From: Halofilum ochraceum
Lineage (GTDB): Bacteria > Pseudomonadota > Gammaproteobacteria > XJ16 > Halofilaceae
DNA length: 64,000 nt
Assembly (NCBI RefSeq): GCF_001614315.2
Contig: NZ_LVEG02000005.1
Span: forward strand, 1-64,000
Direction: 5' to 3'
The notes beneath the pieces were generated by a model, which had not been told where the DNA came from, did not search any database, and saw nothing but the letters and a program-made list of their open reading frames with translations. Positions within the stretch are counted from its first letter, which is position 1, and each line of letters starts with the position of its first letter. This document shows positions 8,116 through 15,425 of this stretch, in pieces. Both the position numbers and the translations under genes were made by a program.

Positions 8116-8457
8116 CTACTCGATCAGCGTCCATTTCACTTCAAGGCCGATCATCGTGGAGCCGTCGGAGTCGCCACCGCTTCCGCCCAGGCAGCTCCGG
8201 TACTCGCCGACATATCCGAGCCGGACGGAATCCGTCAGCTCAACGATGGTGCCCCGCAGTCCGATGGCCCCGAGCGTCTGTGAACGGTACTCGTACTGTG
8301 ACCCGCCTCCTATGGTCGTCTGTGTCTCGACCGCGCACTCCGCGGCGCCGTCGTCGAGGTCCTGCTGGACGGACGTGTAGGCGATCATGGCGTCCTCGGC
8401 CTGTGCCGGGGCGATAATTGCAGCCGCGAAGATGGCTGCCAGTGCGATGCTTCTCAT
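8116..8457 (-). CDS. Small secreted protein of unknown function (candidate moron)
   Basis: 113 aa. A clear Sec signal peptide (MRSIALAAIFAAAIIAPAQA, residues 1-20) precedes a mature domain of about 93 residues with two Cys (C41 and C89, possible disulfide) and a Gly/Ser-rich stretch near residues 91-100. AAGGAG precedes the ATG. It lies between attL and the integrase with its own terminator hairpin, the usual place for lysogenic-conversion genes. I do not recognise the family. A periplasmic or extracellular role in the lysogen is the reasonable inference. Confidence 0.7.
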   Translation of the reverse strand: MRSIALAAIFAAAIIAPAQAEDAMIAYTSVQQDLDDGAAECAVETQTTIGGGSQYEYRSQTLGAIGLRGTIVELTDSVRLGYVGEYRSCLGGSGGDSDGSTMIGLEVKWTLIE

Positions 8458-8497
8458 GGTTTTTCTCCTTGCTGGTAGTGATAGGTGGCGCGTGCTA

Positions 8498-9580
8498 TTA
8501 CCGGGCCGGTTTGATCCGCTCGGGCAGCCGCCGGTACCACTTCTGCGTGGTCCGGGCGTCGGCCTGTTGCAGCAGCTCGCGCGCGCGCTCCAGATCGCCG
8601 ACGTCGGTGGCGGCCTTGGCGCGCAGATCCCGCTCGGCGAATGATGCCTGCAGCGGGTTGTCGGTATCGTCAACGCAGCGCTTGATAAAGCGTTTCCACA
8701 CGCTCTCGAACCCTGCCGGCCGTTTCCCGTTGTCGGGTACGTAGCACTCGCCCTTGCGATTGCAGAACAGCCACGGGCCGAGGTCGACCGGCCGTGCGGC
8801 CAGGGCCATGTTCCAGGCATCGCGGAGCTGGTCGGTCCATTCGTAGATGCCGGCCTTGCCGGTGGTCTTGGCGGTCTTGCGCGGCTTGACGTGGATGCCG
8901 TCCTGCCGGCCGTCCGCGACCCGGAGCAGGAGCATGTCCGTCATACGCAGGCCGGTGAGCAGCTTGATCCGAATGTAGGCCTGGCACATGAGTACGGAGC
9001 CGCTCTTGCGCCGCGACGACAGGCTCAAGGCCGCCACGACTTCCCAATCCTCGACGTAGCGCCCGCGCCCCTTGGAGCTGCCCGACGGCATACGGATATT
9101 GCCGAGCAGGGGGTTCCCGCTGGTGGGGATGCCGAGGCGCTGGACCGATTCGGTGTATGCGTGGCGCAGCACCTGGATCTCATGCTTGGCCGCGGTCGGC
9201 GCCCCGCGCTTCTCGGCGTATTTCCAGACGTGGTGCGGCTTGATCCCGTCGATCGGCATGTTGGCGAAAACCGGCCGCAGCTTCTTGAGCGAGTTGTGGT
9301 TGTCGGTCTGTGTCGCGGCGGCTTTCTCGGGGATGATGGTATTCGCGTACCAGTCGAGCAGGTTCCCGATCGTGCGGATGCGCTCCGCCTGTCCGTCCTC
9401 CATGCGATCGGACCACGTCTTGTACGCCTCGCGCAGCGTCGCCCCGAGGCGAAATTCGCTCTTGCCGTCCCAAAGGTGGCGGGCGGCCGTCGGCACCCGG
9501 TAGTAGTAGGCGCCGTGCTTGATCCGCCAGCGGGCGGGCAGTGGGCGATTCTCCCGTTTACGGCTGGCGCGTTTAGCCAT
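8498..9580 (-). CDS. int: Tyrosine-family site-specific integrase
   Basis: 360 aa. Catalyses integration at the tRNA-Arg site. The N-terminal SAM-like core-binding region spans about residues 60-160. The catalytic domain has R212 (TGLRMTD), a basic beta-hairpin (KPRKTAKTTGK, near 241), R320 in R-D-L-R, and the nucleophile Y349 (QKWYRR). The usual His of H-x-x-R is Arg (R317), and the second His/Trp region reads LLQQAD. The start at 9580 overlaps the DUF4224 gene by 8 bp; an upstream in-frame ATG is inside that gene and less likely. Confidence 0.9.
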   Translation of the reverse strand: MAKRASRKRENRPLPARWRIKHGAYYYRVPTAARHLWDGKSEFRLGATLREAYKTWSDRMEDGQAERIRTIGNLLDWYANTIIPEKAAATQTDNHNSLKKLRPVFANMPIDGIKPHHVWKYAEKRGAPTAAKHEIQVLRHAYTESVQRLGIPTSGNPLLGNIRMPSGSSKGRGRYVEDWEVVAALSLSSRRKSGSVLMCQAYIRIKLLTGLRMTDMLLLRVADGRQDGIHVKPRKTAKTTGKAGIYEWTDQLRDAWNMALAARPVDLGPWLFCNRKGECYVPDNGKRPAGFESVWKRFIKRCVDDTDNPLQASFAERDLRAKAATDVGDLERARELLQQADARTTQKWYRRLPERIKPAR

Positions 9581-9797
9581 CGAGTGCGCTCCAGTCCGGT
9601 TCCGGCTCCTTGTTGCGTCCGGCCCCGGTGTCGTCGATCCCGAGCAGGCGGTCATGGTGCGCGCGCAGCACGCGCGGTTTCCCGTCCGGCCGAACCACAA
9701 ACACGAATCCCATGTAGGCGAGGGCCTGGCATTGCGCGCCCGGCCGTTCTTTGCCGGTCAGGCTCTCGATCTCCTCCTGCGTAAGATACGGATTCAT
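9573..9797 (-). CDS. DUF4224 family protein (excisionase-like position)
   Basis: 74 aa. It has the start LTQEEIESLTG and the VRPDGKPRVLRAHHDRLLG segment typical of DUF4224, a small helix-turn-helix-like family found directly upstream of phage integrases. It overlaps the integrase start. A recombination directionality or regulatory role is inferred from this fixed association rather than shown. Confidence 0.75.
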   Translation of the reverse strand: MNPYLTQEEIESLTGKERPGAQCQALAYMGFVFVVRPDGKPRVLRAHHDRLLGIDDTGAGRNKEPEPDWSALDG

Positions 9798-9804
9798 AGC
9801 CCCC

Positions 9805-10050
9805 TCAGCTCCCCTCGTCCACTGGCGCGACGTTGACCCCCTCGCTGTTGCGCCATACGGCCAGCTCCAGGGCGGGGCCGTCGCCCCGTCCGTACTCGTA
9901 GGTGATCGCCTGCCCGGGGCCGTACATGCCCCGGCCTTCACCGAGCCCGTCCTCGCCGCCGTGCAGGAAATTCATGGCCGCGGCGTAGGCGCAGGCCCAA
10001 AGGTCGCGGTCGTCCGGCCGGTCCATGTTGTGCAGGGTTATCCGATCCAT
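9805..10050 (-). CDS. Hypothetical phage protein
   Basis: 81 aa, acidic, no recognised domain. It contains WACAYAAAMNFLHGG near residues 17-31. The ATG at 10050 shares a base with the stop of the upstream gene (TGATG) and is preceded by GAGAGG, which fixes this start over two upstream Mets. It is part of the leftward early operon. Confidence 0.6.
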   Translation of the reverse strand: MDRITLHNMDRPDDRDLWACAYAAAMNFLHGGEDGLGEGRGMYGPGQAITYEYGRGDGPALELAVWRNSEGVNVAPVDEGS

Positions 10051-10259
10051 CAGTATTTCGCCTCTCTGGGGCATACTTCGGCCTCCATCCACGCGTCCCA
10101 TGCGGACCGCCCGCCGCCTATGATCCGCGGCTGGGGTGGGTCCTCGTTGCTAAAGACGAGGTATGTCCGGCCGCCATCGACTGCGTGACAAGATGCCTTC
10201 GGCCATCGACTGGTTGCTCCCGGCTTGGGCGAACGGCGATTGGTTCTTTCATCGAACAT
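10050..10259 (-). CDS. Hypothetical phage protein
   Basis: 69 aa, basic N-terminus and a C-terminal SAWDAWMEAEVCP helix. No family recognised. It is translationally coupled to the next gene through a TGATG overlap; its own ribosome site is weak (AGGGG). Confidence 0.45.
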   Translation of the reverse strand: MFDERTNRRSPKPGATSRWPKASCHAVDGGRTYLVFSNEDPPQPRIIGGGRSAWDAWMEAEVCPREAKY

Positions 10260-10270
10260 GGATTAAGCCC

Positions 10271-10432
10271 CTATCGGTGTATCGCCATCATGGCCCACCA
10301 GCTCACGCACATGAGGTCTGCACGCGGGCAATCAAGCAGTCCGGCGGCGACGTCCATCATCACCGTCTGTGCGGTGCGGCGGGCGCGTGGATCGGGAGCC
10401 CGCCAGCCTATGTAATATCCGGCGGCTTTCAT
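10271..10432 (-). CDS. Hypothetical phage protein
   Basis: 53 aa. Its start ATG overlaps the stop of the upstream zinc-finger gene (ATGA), which supports it despite its size. It has a middle amphipathic helix (QTVMMDVAAGLLDCP). Function unknown. Confidence 0.5.
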   Translation of the reverse strand: MKAAGYYIGWRAPDPRARRTAQTVMMDVAAGLLDCPRADLMCVSWWAMMAIHR

Positions 10433-10569
10433 TTCGTCCGCGCCTTCCGCTGGGCGGCCAGATCCGCGCAGGCCTGGCACATGGACGGTTTCCCCTTCGG
10501 CCGTGCGATCTTGACCGACTTCGGCTTGTCCCGGCCGCAGGACATACAGGTGAATCGCGGTTCGTTCAT
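10429..10569 (-). CDS. Small zinc-ribbon protein
   Basis: 46 aa with two CxxC pairs (C8-MS-C11 and C31-QA-C34), basic between them. A zinc-binding nucleic-acid or protein adaptor is likely. ATGA overlaps with both neighbours place it in the same tightly packed operon. Confidence 0.6.
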   Translation of the reverse strand: MNEPRFTCMSCGRDKPKSVKIARPKGKPSMCQACADLAAQRKARTK

Positions 10570-11159
10570 TGCGGTACTTTCTCCTTCGGTATCTTGTGGC
10601 CGAGGCGTTTGTTCATGTCCTGGCGGACGACTTCGAACCGGGCGACAGGCGGCCGTCGCCGCAACAGGCGCCGGAAGCCCGCGCCCTCGATGCCCTTTTG
10701 CTCGCAGTAGAAGCGGACGGCTTGCGCCCATCCCGCCATGACCTCGCCACGGCGGACGCGGATCGTGCGGGTGAACACACGATTGTCGTTGCTCCCGTGG
10801 ACGACGAACGCCGGGGCGTAGTAGTGGACGTTCCGGCCGGCCCGGTGCTTGCGAGTCACCGTGAACGTCATGCGGATGCCGCCCACGCCGGTCGATGTGG
10901 GGCTGTCGGCGTTGCGATTCGGCCGCGCCTCGTCCCGCCGGCCCTTTTGTTCGCGGGCCTGCTGTTGGCGCCATTCCTTGTCGATCGCCTTGGCTTCCCG
11001 GCGCATCGCCTTCTCACGGGACGGCGTGACACGCTTGCCGCGGTGGCGGAAGTTGAAATAGCGCTGGTGGATGCCCGAACGGCAGCACGAAACGACGACG
11101 CGCAGGCCCTCGAATCCGCCGCCGTGCGGGTTGTGGCTGTTGTACTCGTAGATCGCCAT
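10566..11159 (-). CDS. Hypothetical basic phage protein
   Basis: 197 aa, strongly basic (many Arg/Lys), so nucleic-acid binding is likely. Residues 28-62 (SGIHQRYFNFRHRGKRVTPS and a following charged helix) resemble an AP2/integrase-arm type DNA-binding segment, but this is only an impression. The start at 11159 overlaps the upstream stop (TAATG) and the end overlaps the zinc-ribbon gene (ATGA). Confidence 0.6.
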   Translation of the reverse strand: MAIYEYNSHNPHGGGFEGLRVVVSCCRSGIHQRYFNFRHRGKRVTPSREKAMRREAKAIDKEWRQQQAREQKGRRDEARPNRNADSPTSTGVGGIRMTFTVTRKHRAGRNVHYYAPAFVVHGSNDNRVFTRTIRVRRGEVMAGWAQAVRFYCEQKGIEGAGFRRLLRRRPPVARFEVVRQDMNKRLGHKIPKEKVPQ

Positions 11160-11629
11160 TACTTCTCGGCTCCCGGTGCTGGCAGAAGGGCCGGCATATC
11201 GCCGGTTTCGTACGCCTCGTCAACCTGCGGCAGCATCCAGCGGCCGACGGTGTAGCCGTTCGGCAGGACGATGTGCGCGAGAAACTCCTCCTGGAACTCT
11301 GTGATGCCGCTCTCCACGGCCTCGAGCTTGGCCTTGATTACCAGGTGCAGGGCGCGCCAGCGCTGGCGTACCGACTGCTCGTAGGCTTTCTCGGCCTGCG
11401 CGGTCGATCGCTCCCGGCCGGTTTCGGTTTTCGTGAACTCCGGTGCCTGCCGATCGGGCATCGGCAGATCGAAGCGAATCCGGCGCTGGTGCATTTCAAA
11501 CGCGACGACGGCGTAGCCGCTCTGCCAGCCGTACATGAAGCCCGAGGCGCCGTAGCGGCCGAGAGTCCGCTCTATCTCCGCGCGGCTTTTGTCGCTCGGG
11601 ACCTGTGTGTTTTCCGCGTACCTCGCCAT
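11159..11629 (-). CDS. Conserved phage protein of unknown function
   Basis: 156 aa. It carries wording I recognise from many proteobacterial phages (SRAEIERTLGRYGASGFMYG, then RFDLPMPDR and QRWRALHLVIKAKLEAVE), a conserved family without a known role. The ATG at 11629 has GGGGGAG upstream and overlaps the previous stop; a GTG three bases earlier is an alternative. It is usually found in early operons with recombination genes, as here. Confidence 0.7.
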   Translation of the reverse strand: MARYAENTQVPSDKSRAEIERTLGRYGASGFMYGWQSGYAVVAFEMHQRRIRFDLPMPDRQAPEFTKTETGRERSTAQAEKAYEQSVRQRWRALHLVIKAKLEAVESGITEFQEEFLAHIVLPNGYTVGRWMLPQVDEAYETGDMPALLPAPGAEK

Positions 11630-11946
11630 CACTCCCCCTCGCCCAGCAGGTCGCGCAGTCGGTCCGAGTAGTTCAGTAGAATTTCGTCGGTCGGATCGGC
11701 GTGTTCGTGCATCTCGTCAGCCAGCGCCCGAATCCCGTCCTCCAGCCGCTCAATCTCCGCGCCCCGCTGCAAGAATCCGGCACGTAGCCAGTCGGTGTCC
11801 TGCGAGCGGTCTTTGCCGATGTCGTCGTGCAGGTCACGCTCGTACCGGGCGAGGCGGTCGGCGTCGTGGATGAATGCCAGTTCCGCATCCGGCGCAATCC
11901 CGCAGTCGAACGCATGACGGCGCATCGTTTCGTTTGTTTCAGTCAT
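11629..11946 (-). CDS. Hypothetical phage protein
   Basis: 105 aa, acidic, mostly helical (RLARYERDLHDDIG, then an EIERLEDGIRALADEMHEH coiled stretch). No family recognised. The start overlaps the stop of the 312-aa gene (ATGA). Confidence 0.55.
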   Translation of the reverse strand: MTETNETMRRHAFDCGIAPDAELAFIHDADRLARYERDLHDDIGKDRSQDTDWLRAGFLQRGAEIERLEDGIRALADEMHEHADPTDEILLNYSDRLRDLLGEGE

Positions 11947-12884
11947 CACTCCCCCTGTTCGTGCTGGCTGGGCGCGGCTGCGATAGCATCTTCCAATTCG
12001 TCGCACATTTGCGCGGCGTCCAGGTTGAACTCAGACTTCGAGATTGGATCGTTAAGCCTGTCGATGTACTTGAGTACGATGCTGTACACCTTCCGCAATT
12101 CATCCATTGTGGCTCGCGGATAATCTGGATGCACCGCAGGCGCGGAGGCGAGGGCGTCTGATAGGTACACGCCGATTCTCCCTGCTGCATCCCGGTAGGC
12201 TTCCGCTCGGGCCATTCTGACCGAGGCTTCTTCATCCATTCCATGCAGTTTGTTGGCCTCGTATTCTTCCTCCTTTGCCAATGACCGAAGATGACCGGGC
12301 AGTTTTTTTATCGACTCCGGCACATACGGCACGCCGCTGGCGGTGAGGTGGGATCGAGCAAGACGCAGCGTGTTGCTGAACTTCTCGTACCAGCGCACGT
12401 CAGCTTCGCTCATGTCTGCATCCCGACGAGCCACCTTTATGTCATTAAGCAACTCGTCTATCGCCGCCAGCGCATCCCCGTGTGCCTGCTCCGGGGTGTG
12501 GGGTGCGGCAGGATCGCCGTACAGCGTGTGGTCGCCTGCGATGATAGAGCGCATCCGCTGACATTCCGCCTCGGCCCGCTCGTACCGCTCGGCGAGTCTC
12601 CGAGTCGGCGCGGCCAGGCCGATATACTCGTCGCCCACTTCGCACCGCTGATGCAGGAGGGCCTTGGCTTCGCAGGCGTCGTCGTAGTCCACGCCGGGGT
12701 TCTCTGTGTGCAGGCCGCGCACCGTTTCTTCGGGATCGAATCCGAAGCGCAGGCACAGCTCGTGCGCGACCGTCGATCCGCAGGCGAAGGCGTCGCGGAC
12801 GGCGACCCACCGGGGATGCGCGACGTTGCTGTGTGGCCGCGCGGCCCGCACGGCGCGTTCGACAAGTTCCGCATCTTCAATCAT
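11946..12884 (-). CDS. Hypothetical phage protein
   Basis: 312 aa, acidic and largely helical, with several Cys and a central ALAAIDELLNDIK-type helical segment. No motif ties it to a known family. It is the largest unassigned gene of the leftward operon and overlaps both neighbours by a few bases. Confidence 0.6.
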   Translation of the reverse strand: MIEDAELVERAVRAARPHSNVAHPRWVAVRDAFACGSTVAHELCLRFGFDPEETVRGLHTENPGVDYDDACEAKALLHQRCEVGDEYIGLAAPTRRLAERYERAEAECQRMRSIIAGDHTLYGDPAAPHTPEQAHGDALAAIDELLNDIKVARRDADMSEADVRWYEKFSNTLRLARSHLTASGVPYVPESIKKLPGHLRSLAKEEEYEANKLHGMDEEASVRMARAEAYRDAAGRIGVYLSDALASAPAVHPDYPRATMDELRKVYSIVLKYIDRLNDPISKSEFNLDAAQMCDELEDAIAAAPSQHEQGE

Positions 12885-13137
12885 TGGCGGCTCCTTCCCG
12901 CTCGGCCGGCAGCGCCAGCTCGAAGCCGAGCATGTAGATCACGTTCCGGTAATTGGCGACGGTTACGTAGTGCTCGCCGTCCCAGGCCTGCTGGATATGG
13001 CCGAAGGTCCGCACCTTGAATCGCTCCCACCAGCCGGCCTCGATGTAATTCCGGGCCGCGTGGAGGAAGGCGATATCGCCGTCGTATGGGTAGTGCTTGG
13101 GCGGCAGCATATCGACCGCGGGCTCGTTCGCCGGCAT
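12877..13137 (-). CDS. Hypothetical phage protein
   Basis: 86 aa. Features an aromatic-rich middle (ARNYIEAGWWERFKVRTFGH) and LPPKHYPYDGDIAF near the N-terminus. The ATG at 13137 follows GGAG. Function unknown; it overlaps the next gene by 8 bp. Confidence 0.55.
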   Translation of the reverse strand: MPANEPAVDMLPPKHYPYDGDIAFLHAARNYIEAGWWERFKVRTFGHIQQAWDGEHYVTVANYRNVIYMLGFELALPAEREGAAND

Positions 13138-13139
13138 GG

Positions 13140-13418
13140 TCAGTCTCCTTCGGTCAGTCGGGCCGGATCGCCGTTGTTGAAGCGCAGGGCCTCGTTGGCT
13201 TCGCCGGCCTCGACGTGGACAGTCACGGACACGCGCCCGTTTTTGAGCTTGCGGATGCCGGCGATCCGGCAGGGCGTTCCCGGCAGCTCGTCGCCTCGCC
13301 GGTTGCGGCTGGCGCGGGCGCGGCACGCGTCGCTGAAATAGATATGGTTCGACCGCTGCGGCTCGAAGCGCTGGCCGCAACCGCAGGCGCACGAGCGCAG
13401 GGTGCGCGGGGGAGTCAC
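13140..13418 (-). CDS. Zinc-ribbon-like small protein
   Basis: 92 aa. The N-terminal C-x-C-x-C cluster (SCACGCG, residues 9-15), the YFSDACRARASRNR segment and another Cys resemble the zinc-binding half of phage and plasmid regulators. The start is a GTG whose last bases form the stop of the upstream gene (GTGA overlap). Likely nucleic-acid binding. Confidence 0.55.
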   Translation of the reverse strand: MTPPRTLRSCACGCGQRFEPQRSNHIYFSDACRARASRNRRGDELPGTPCRIAGIRKLKNGRVSVTVHVEAGEANEALRFNNGDPARLTEGD

Positions 13419-13816
13419 AGCGCCTCCCAAAGCACGCGCCAGTAGGTGATGCGGTTGTCGTCGATGTGGAGCTGTACCGGTGTCCCGGGCAGCTCGGCGA
13501 CGTGCTCCTTGCCGGCCGTCCGCAGTATCCGGTTGAGCTGGCGGACGGCGTCGGCGTACTGGCGGTCGCGGCTGTTCTCCGACCAGTTCGCTTCGGCGCC
13601 CGGGCGTATCTCGATCGGGTAGTCCACCACGACGTAGCTCCCCACGATCGTCGGCCCGCGCCGGAAAGTGACAAGCAGGCCGAACCGGTTGCGCTCGCTG
13701 GTGGTGTATCCGAACCGCGCGTCAGCGATAACGCCGGTAATCGGTACCGGCTCGGATGCCTGCTGCTGGCCCGTGGTTTCTTCGGTCGTTTCGATTGCTT
13801 CGGCTTCTTCGCTCAT
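13415..13816 (-). CDS. Hypothetical phage protein
   Basis: 133 aa. A low-complexity acidic start (residues 1-22) is followed by a beta-rich middle (FGYTTSERNRFGLLVTFRRG) and a basic helical part. No family recognised. The intergenic gap upstream is 53 bp. Confidence 0.5.
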   Translation of the reverse strand: MSEEAEAIETTEETTGQQQASEPVPITGVIADARFGYTTSERNRFGLLVTFRRGPTIVGSYVVVDYPIEIRPGAEANWSENSRDRQYADAVRQLNRILRTAGKEHVAELPGTPVQLHIDDNRITYWRVLWEAL

Positions 13817-13869
13817 TGCTCTGCTCCGGTCGTTTGCGTGGGTGATTCGGCGAAAGCCGGCCCTCGCCG

Positions 13870-14415
13870 TTAGTGCCTTGTCGCCAGCTCCCCGCGCAGT
13901 CGGTCCAGCTTCGCCTTCACGCGGTCGATGCGGCCGAAATCGAGGAATGTGATCGCGTCCTCTACCAGCTCGTCCATCGCGTCGAGGTCGACGGGCGCGG
14001 CGGCTGGCTCCTCGGCCTCGGTGGCCGTATCGGAGGTATCGTTTTCGTGGATCAGCTCCGCCTGTTCCTGATCGCGCGCCGTTCCGGCCGGCCGGCGCGG
14101 GCGGTGGCGCAGGGATGCCTCCACGTCGCGCAGATAGCTGGGACGCACCGTGTAGACGGGCTGCCCGTTGTCCTTGGTCCCCTTGGCCAATCCGCGCTCG
14201 CGATAAATGCTGTGCAGGGCCTGGCTGACCGCACCCCGGTCGGCGCCGGGAAGATCCTCGGTGACGGAATCGGCCGTAACCGGCGCGTCCTGTCCGGCCT
14301 TCGTGCGGTCGTAGAGGTACAGCGCGACGCGCGTGCGCGTGTTGAGCCTTGTGTCCTCGCTGGACTCGGTCAGGGCCAGCTTCTCGATCGGGTACATCTT
14401 CGTTTCGCCTTTCAT
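13870..14415 (-). CDS. Putative winged-helix DNA-binding protein
   Basis: 181 aa. Residues 25-100 look like a winged helix (RVALYLYDRTKAGQDAPVTA, then GAVSQALHSIYRERGLAKG and a VYTVRP wing), followed by an acidic linker and a C-terminal helical pair. The likely role is an early-operon regulator. GGGAG precedes the ATG at 14415; a second Met at residue 7 is possible. Confidence 0.5.
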   Translation of the reverse strand: MKGETKMYPIEKLALTESSEDTRLNTRTRVALYLYDRTKAGQDAPVTADSVTEDLPGADRGAVSQALHSIYRERGLAKGTKDNGQPVYTVRPSYLRDVEASLRHRPRRPAGTARDQEQAELIHENDTSDTATEAEEPAAAPVDLDAMDELVEDAITFLDFGRIDRVKAKLDRLRGELATRH

Positions 14416-14460
14416 TGCTCCCGCTCCATGTCCTGCAGGGTTGGTTCGTGGATGCTTCGG

Positions 14461-14483
14461 GCAGGACCCCGGCGGGGCCCTGC
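14461..14483 (-). terminator. GC-rich hairpin between early genes (possible attenuator)
   Basis: GCAGGACCCC / GGGGCCCTGC stem with one A-C mismatch and a GGC loop, in the 79-bp gap downstream of the conserved 87-aa gene. No T run, so this is a weak or processing signal at most. Confidence 0.35.
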
Positions 14484-14494
14484 GCGAAACAGCC

Positions 14495-14758
14495 TCACTT
14501 GATCCGCGTGTACCCCTGCTCGAAAGCCTCTTTGGGTGACCAGGACTCGTAGCCGTCGGAGTAGACGACGTAGTAGCCGCCGGCCTCCGGTTTATGCTTT
14601 TTCATGTAGGCCGCTTCGACCGTGAAGGGCGATATGCCCGCATCCACCGGGACGATCTCCGCGCCGCCGCCGGCAGTTGGGATTACCTTCTCGATCTGGA
14701 CCGCGCGAACCTCTTTGTGTGAGCGGTACCTGGGCAATTCGCTGTCTGCTGCTTTCAT
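14495..14758 (-). CDS. Conserved phage protein of unknown function
   Basis: 87 aa. It has the family wording seen in many phages: PRYRSHKEVRAVQIEKV at the start, then GGYYVVYSDGYESWSPKEAF and a final EQGYTRIK. Its role is unknown. The ATG overlaps the stop of the Rmf-like gene (ATGA). Confidence 0.65.
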   Translation of the reverse strand: MKAADSELPRYRSHKEVRAVQIEKVIPTAGGGAEIVPVDAGISPFTVEAAYMKKHKPEAGGYYVVYSDGYESWSPKEAFEQGYTRIK

Positions 14759-14892
14759 GCTCCTTCCTCCTCGGCCTCCATCCAGCCGCCTTCCCACTCG
14801 GCCGCTTCGTCGCCTTCGTAGGGGCAGGCGCTCAATGGCTCGCCGTTCATGTAAGCCTCGCGGCCTTCGTCTGCTGGATCTTTCTCCGGCAT
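14755..14892 (-). CDS. Rmf/CrpP-like small protein
   Basis: 45 aa. The stretch GREAYMNGEPLSACPYEGD followed by EWEGGWMEA reproduces the ribosome modulation factor pattern (GR.A...G....CPY......W..GW..A) in shortened form. CrpP-type plasmid proteins share this fold signature. Cellular Rmf dimerises 70S ribosomes; whether this phage copy acts on ribosomes, on the host Rmf system or otherwise is unknown. The start ATG is 13 bp after ssb and the gene is translationally coupled to its downstream neighbour. Confidence 0.6.
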   Translation of the reverse strand: MPEKDPADEGREAYMNGEPLSACPYEGDEAAEWEGGWMEAEEEGA

Positions 14893-14905
14893 GGATTCCT
14901 CCTCG

Positions 14906-15355
14906 CTAGAACGGAATGTCGTCGTCGAAGTCGTCGGTCGGCGGCTGGCCGCCGCCCTGGGAGCTGCCGCCGCCGGCATTGCGGCCGGACGACTGGCCGC
15001 CCTGCTGGCCGCCGCCACCGCGGCTGCCGAGCATCTGCATGTCGTTGCAGACAATCTCGGTGGAGTAGCGGTCGTTGCCCTGCTGGTCCTGGTACTTCTT
15101 GGTCTGCATCCGGCCCTCGATGTAGACCTGCGAGCCCTTCTGCAGGTACTCGCCCATGATCTCGGCGAGCCGGTTGAAGGCCGCGACGCGCACCCACTCG
15201 GTACGCTCCTGCTGTTCGCCGCTGTTGCGGTCTTTCCACGTTTCCGACACGGCGATGCGGATATTCGTGATCGCGGTACCGCTCGGCGTGTACCGCGTTT
15301 CGGGATCGGCACCGAGGTTGCCGATGAAAATGCACTTGTTGACGCCTCTTGCCAC
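14906..15355 (-). CDS. ssb: Single-stranded DNA-binding protein
   Basis: 149 aa. OB-fold at residues 4-108 ([20 protein letters not shown] near the start), a Gly/Gln-rich linker, and the canonical acidic tail ending DDDIPF that recruits partner proteins. It works with RecT, the nucleases and the replication genes. GAGGAGG lies upstream of the ATG. An operator-like palindrome and a hairpin sit in the 70-bp gap before it. Confidence 0.95.
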   Translation of the reverse strand: MARGVNKCIFIGNLGADPETRYTPSGTAITNIRIAVSETWKDRNSGEQQERTEWVRVAAFNRLAEIMGEYLQKGSQVYIEGRMQTKKYQDQQGNDRYSTEIVCNDMQMLGSRGGGGQQGGQSSGRNAGGGSSQGGGQPPTDDFDDDIPF

Positions 15356-15373
15356 GTTGGCCTCCTCAAAGGA

Positions 15374-15394
15374 CCCCGGCCGGCGCGGCCGGGG
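15374..15394 (-). terminator. Hairpin just downstream of operator site 2
   Basis: Perfect 8-bp stem CCCCGGCC / GGCCGGGG with a 5-base loop, in the leader of ssb. In the direction of leftward transcription it follows the operator at 15402-15416 by 7 bp. There is no T run. Confidence 0.4.
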
Positions 15395-15401
15395 CCCGGA
15401 T

Positions 15402-15416
15402 TACACGAAACGTGAT
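15402..15416 (-). promoter_or_regulatory. Operator-like palindrome, site 2 (inside the leftward operon)
   Basis: TACACGAAACGTGAT on the plus strand. It lies between the DUF2303 gene and ssb, where no clear promoter can be seen, so it could act as a transcription-blocking site (stoperator-like) or regulate an internal promoter. Confidence 0.6.
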
Positions 15417-15425
15417 ATGACCGGC

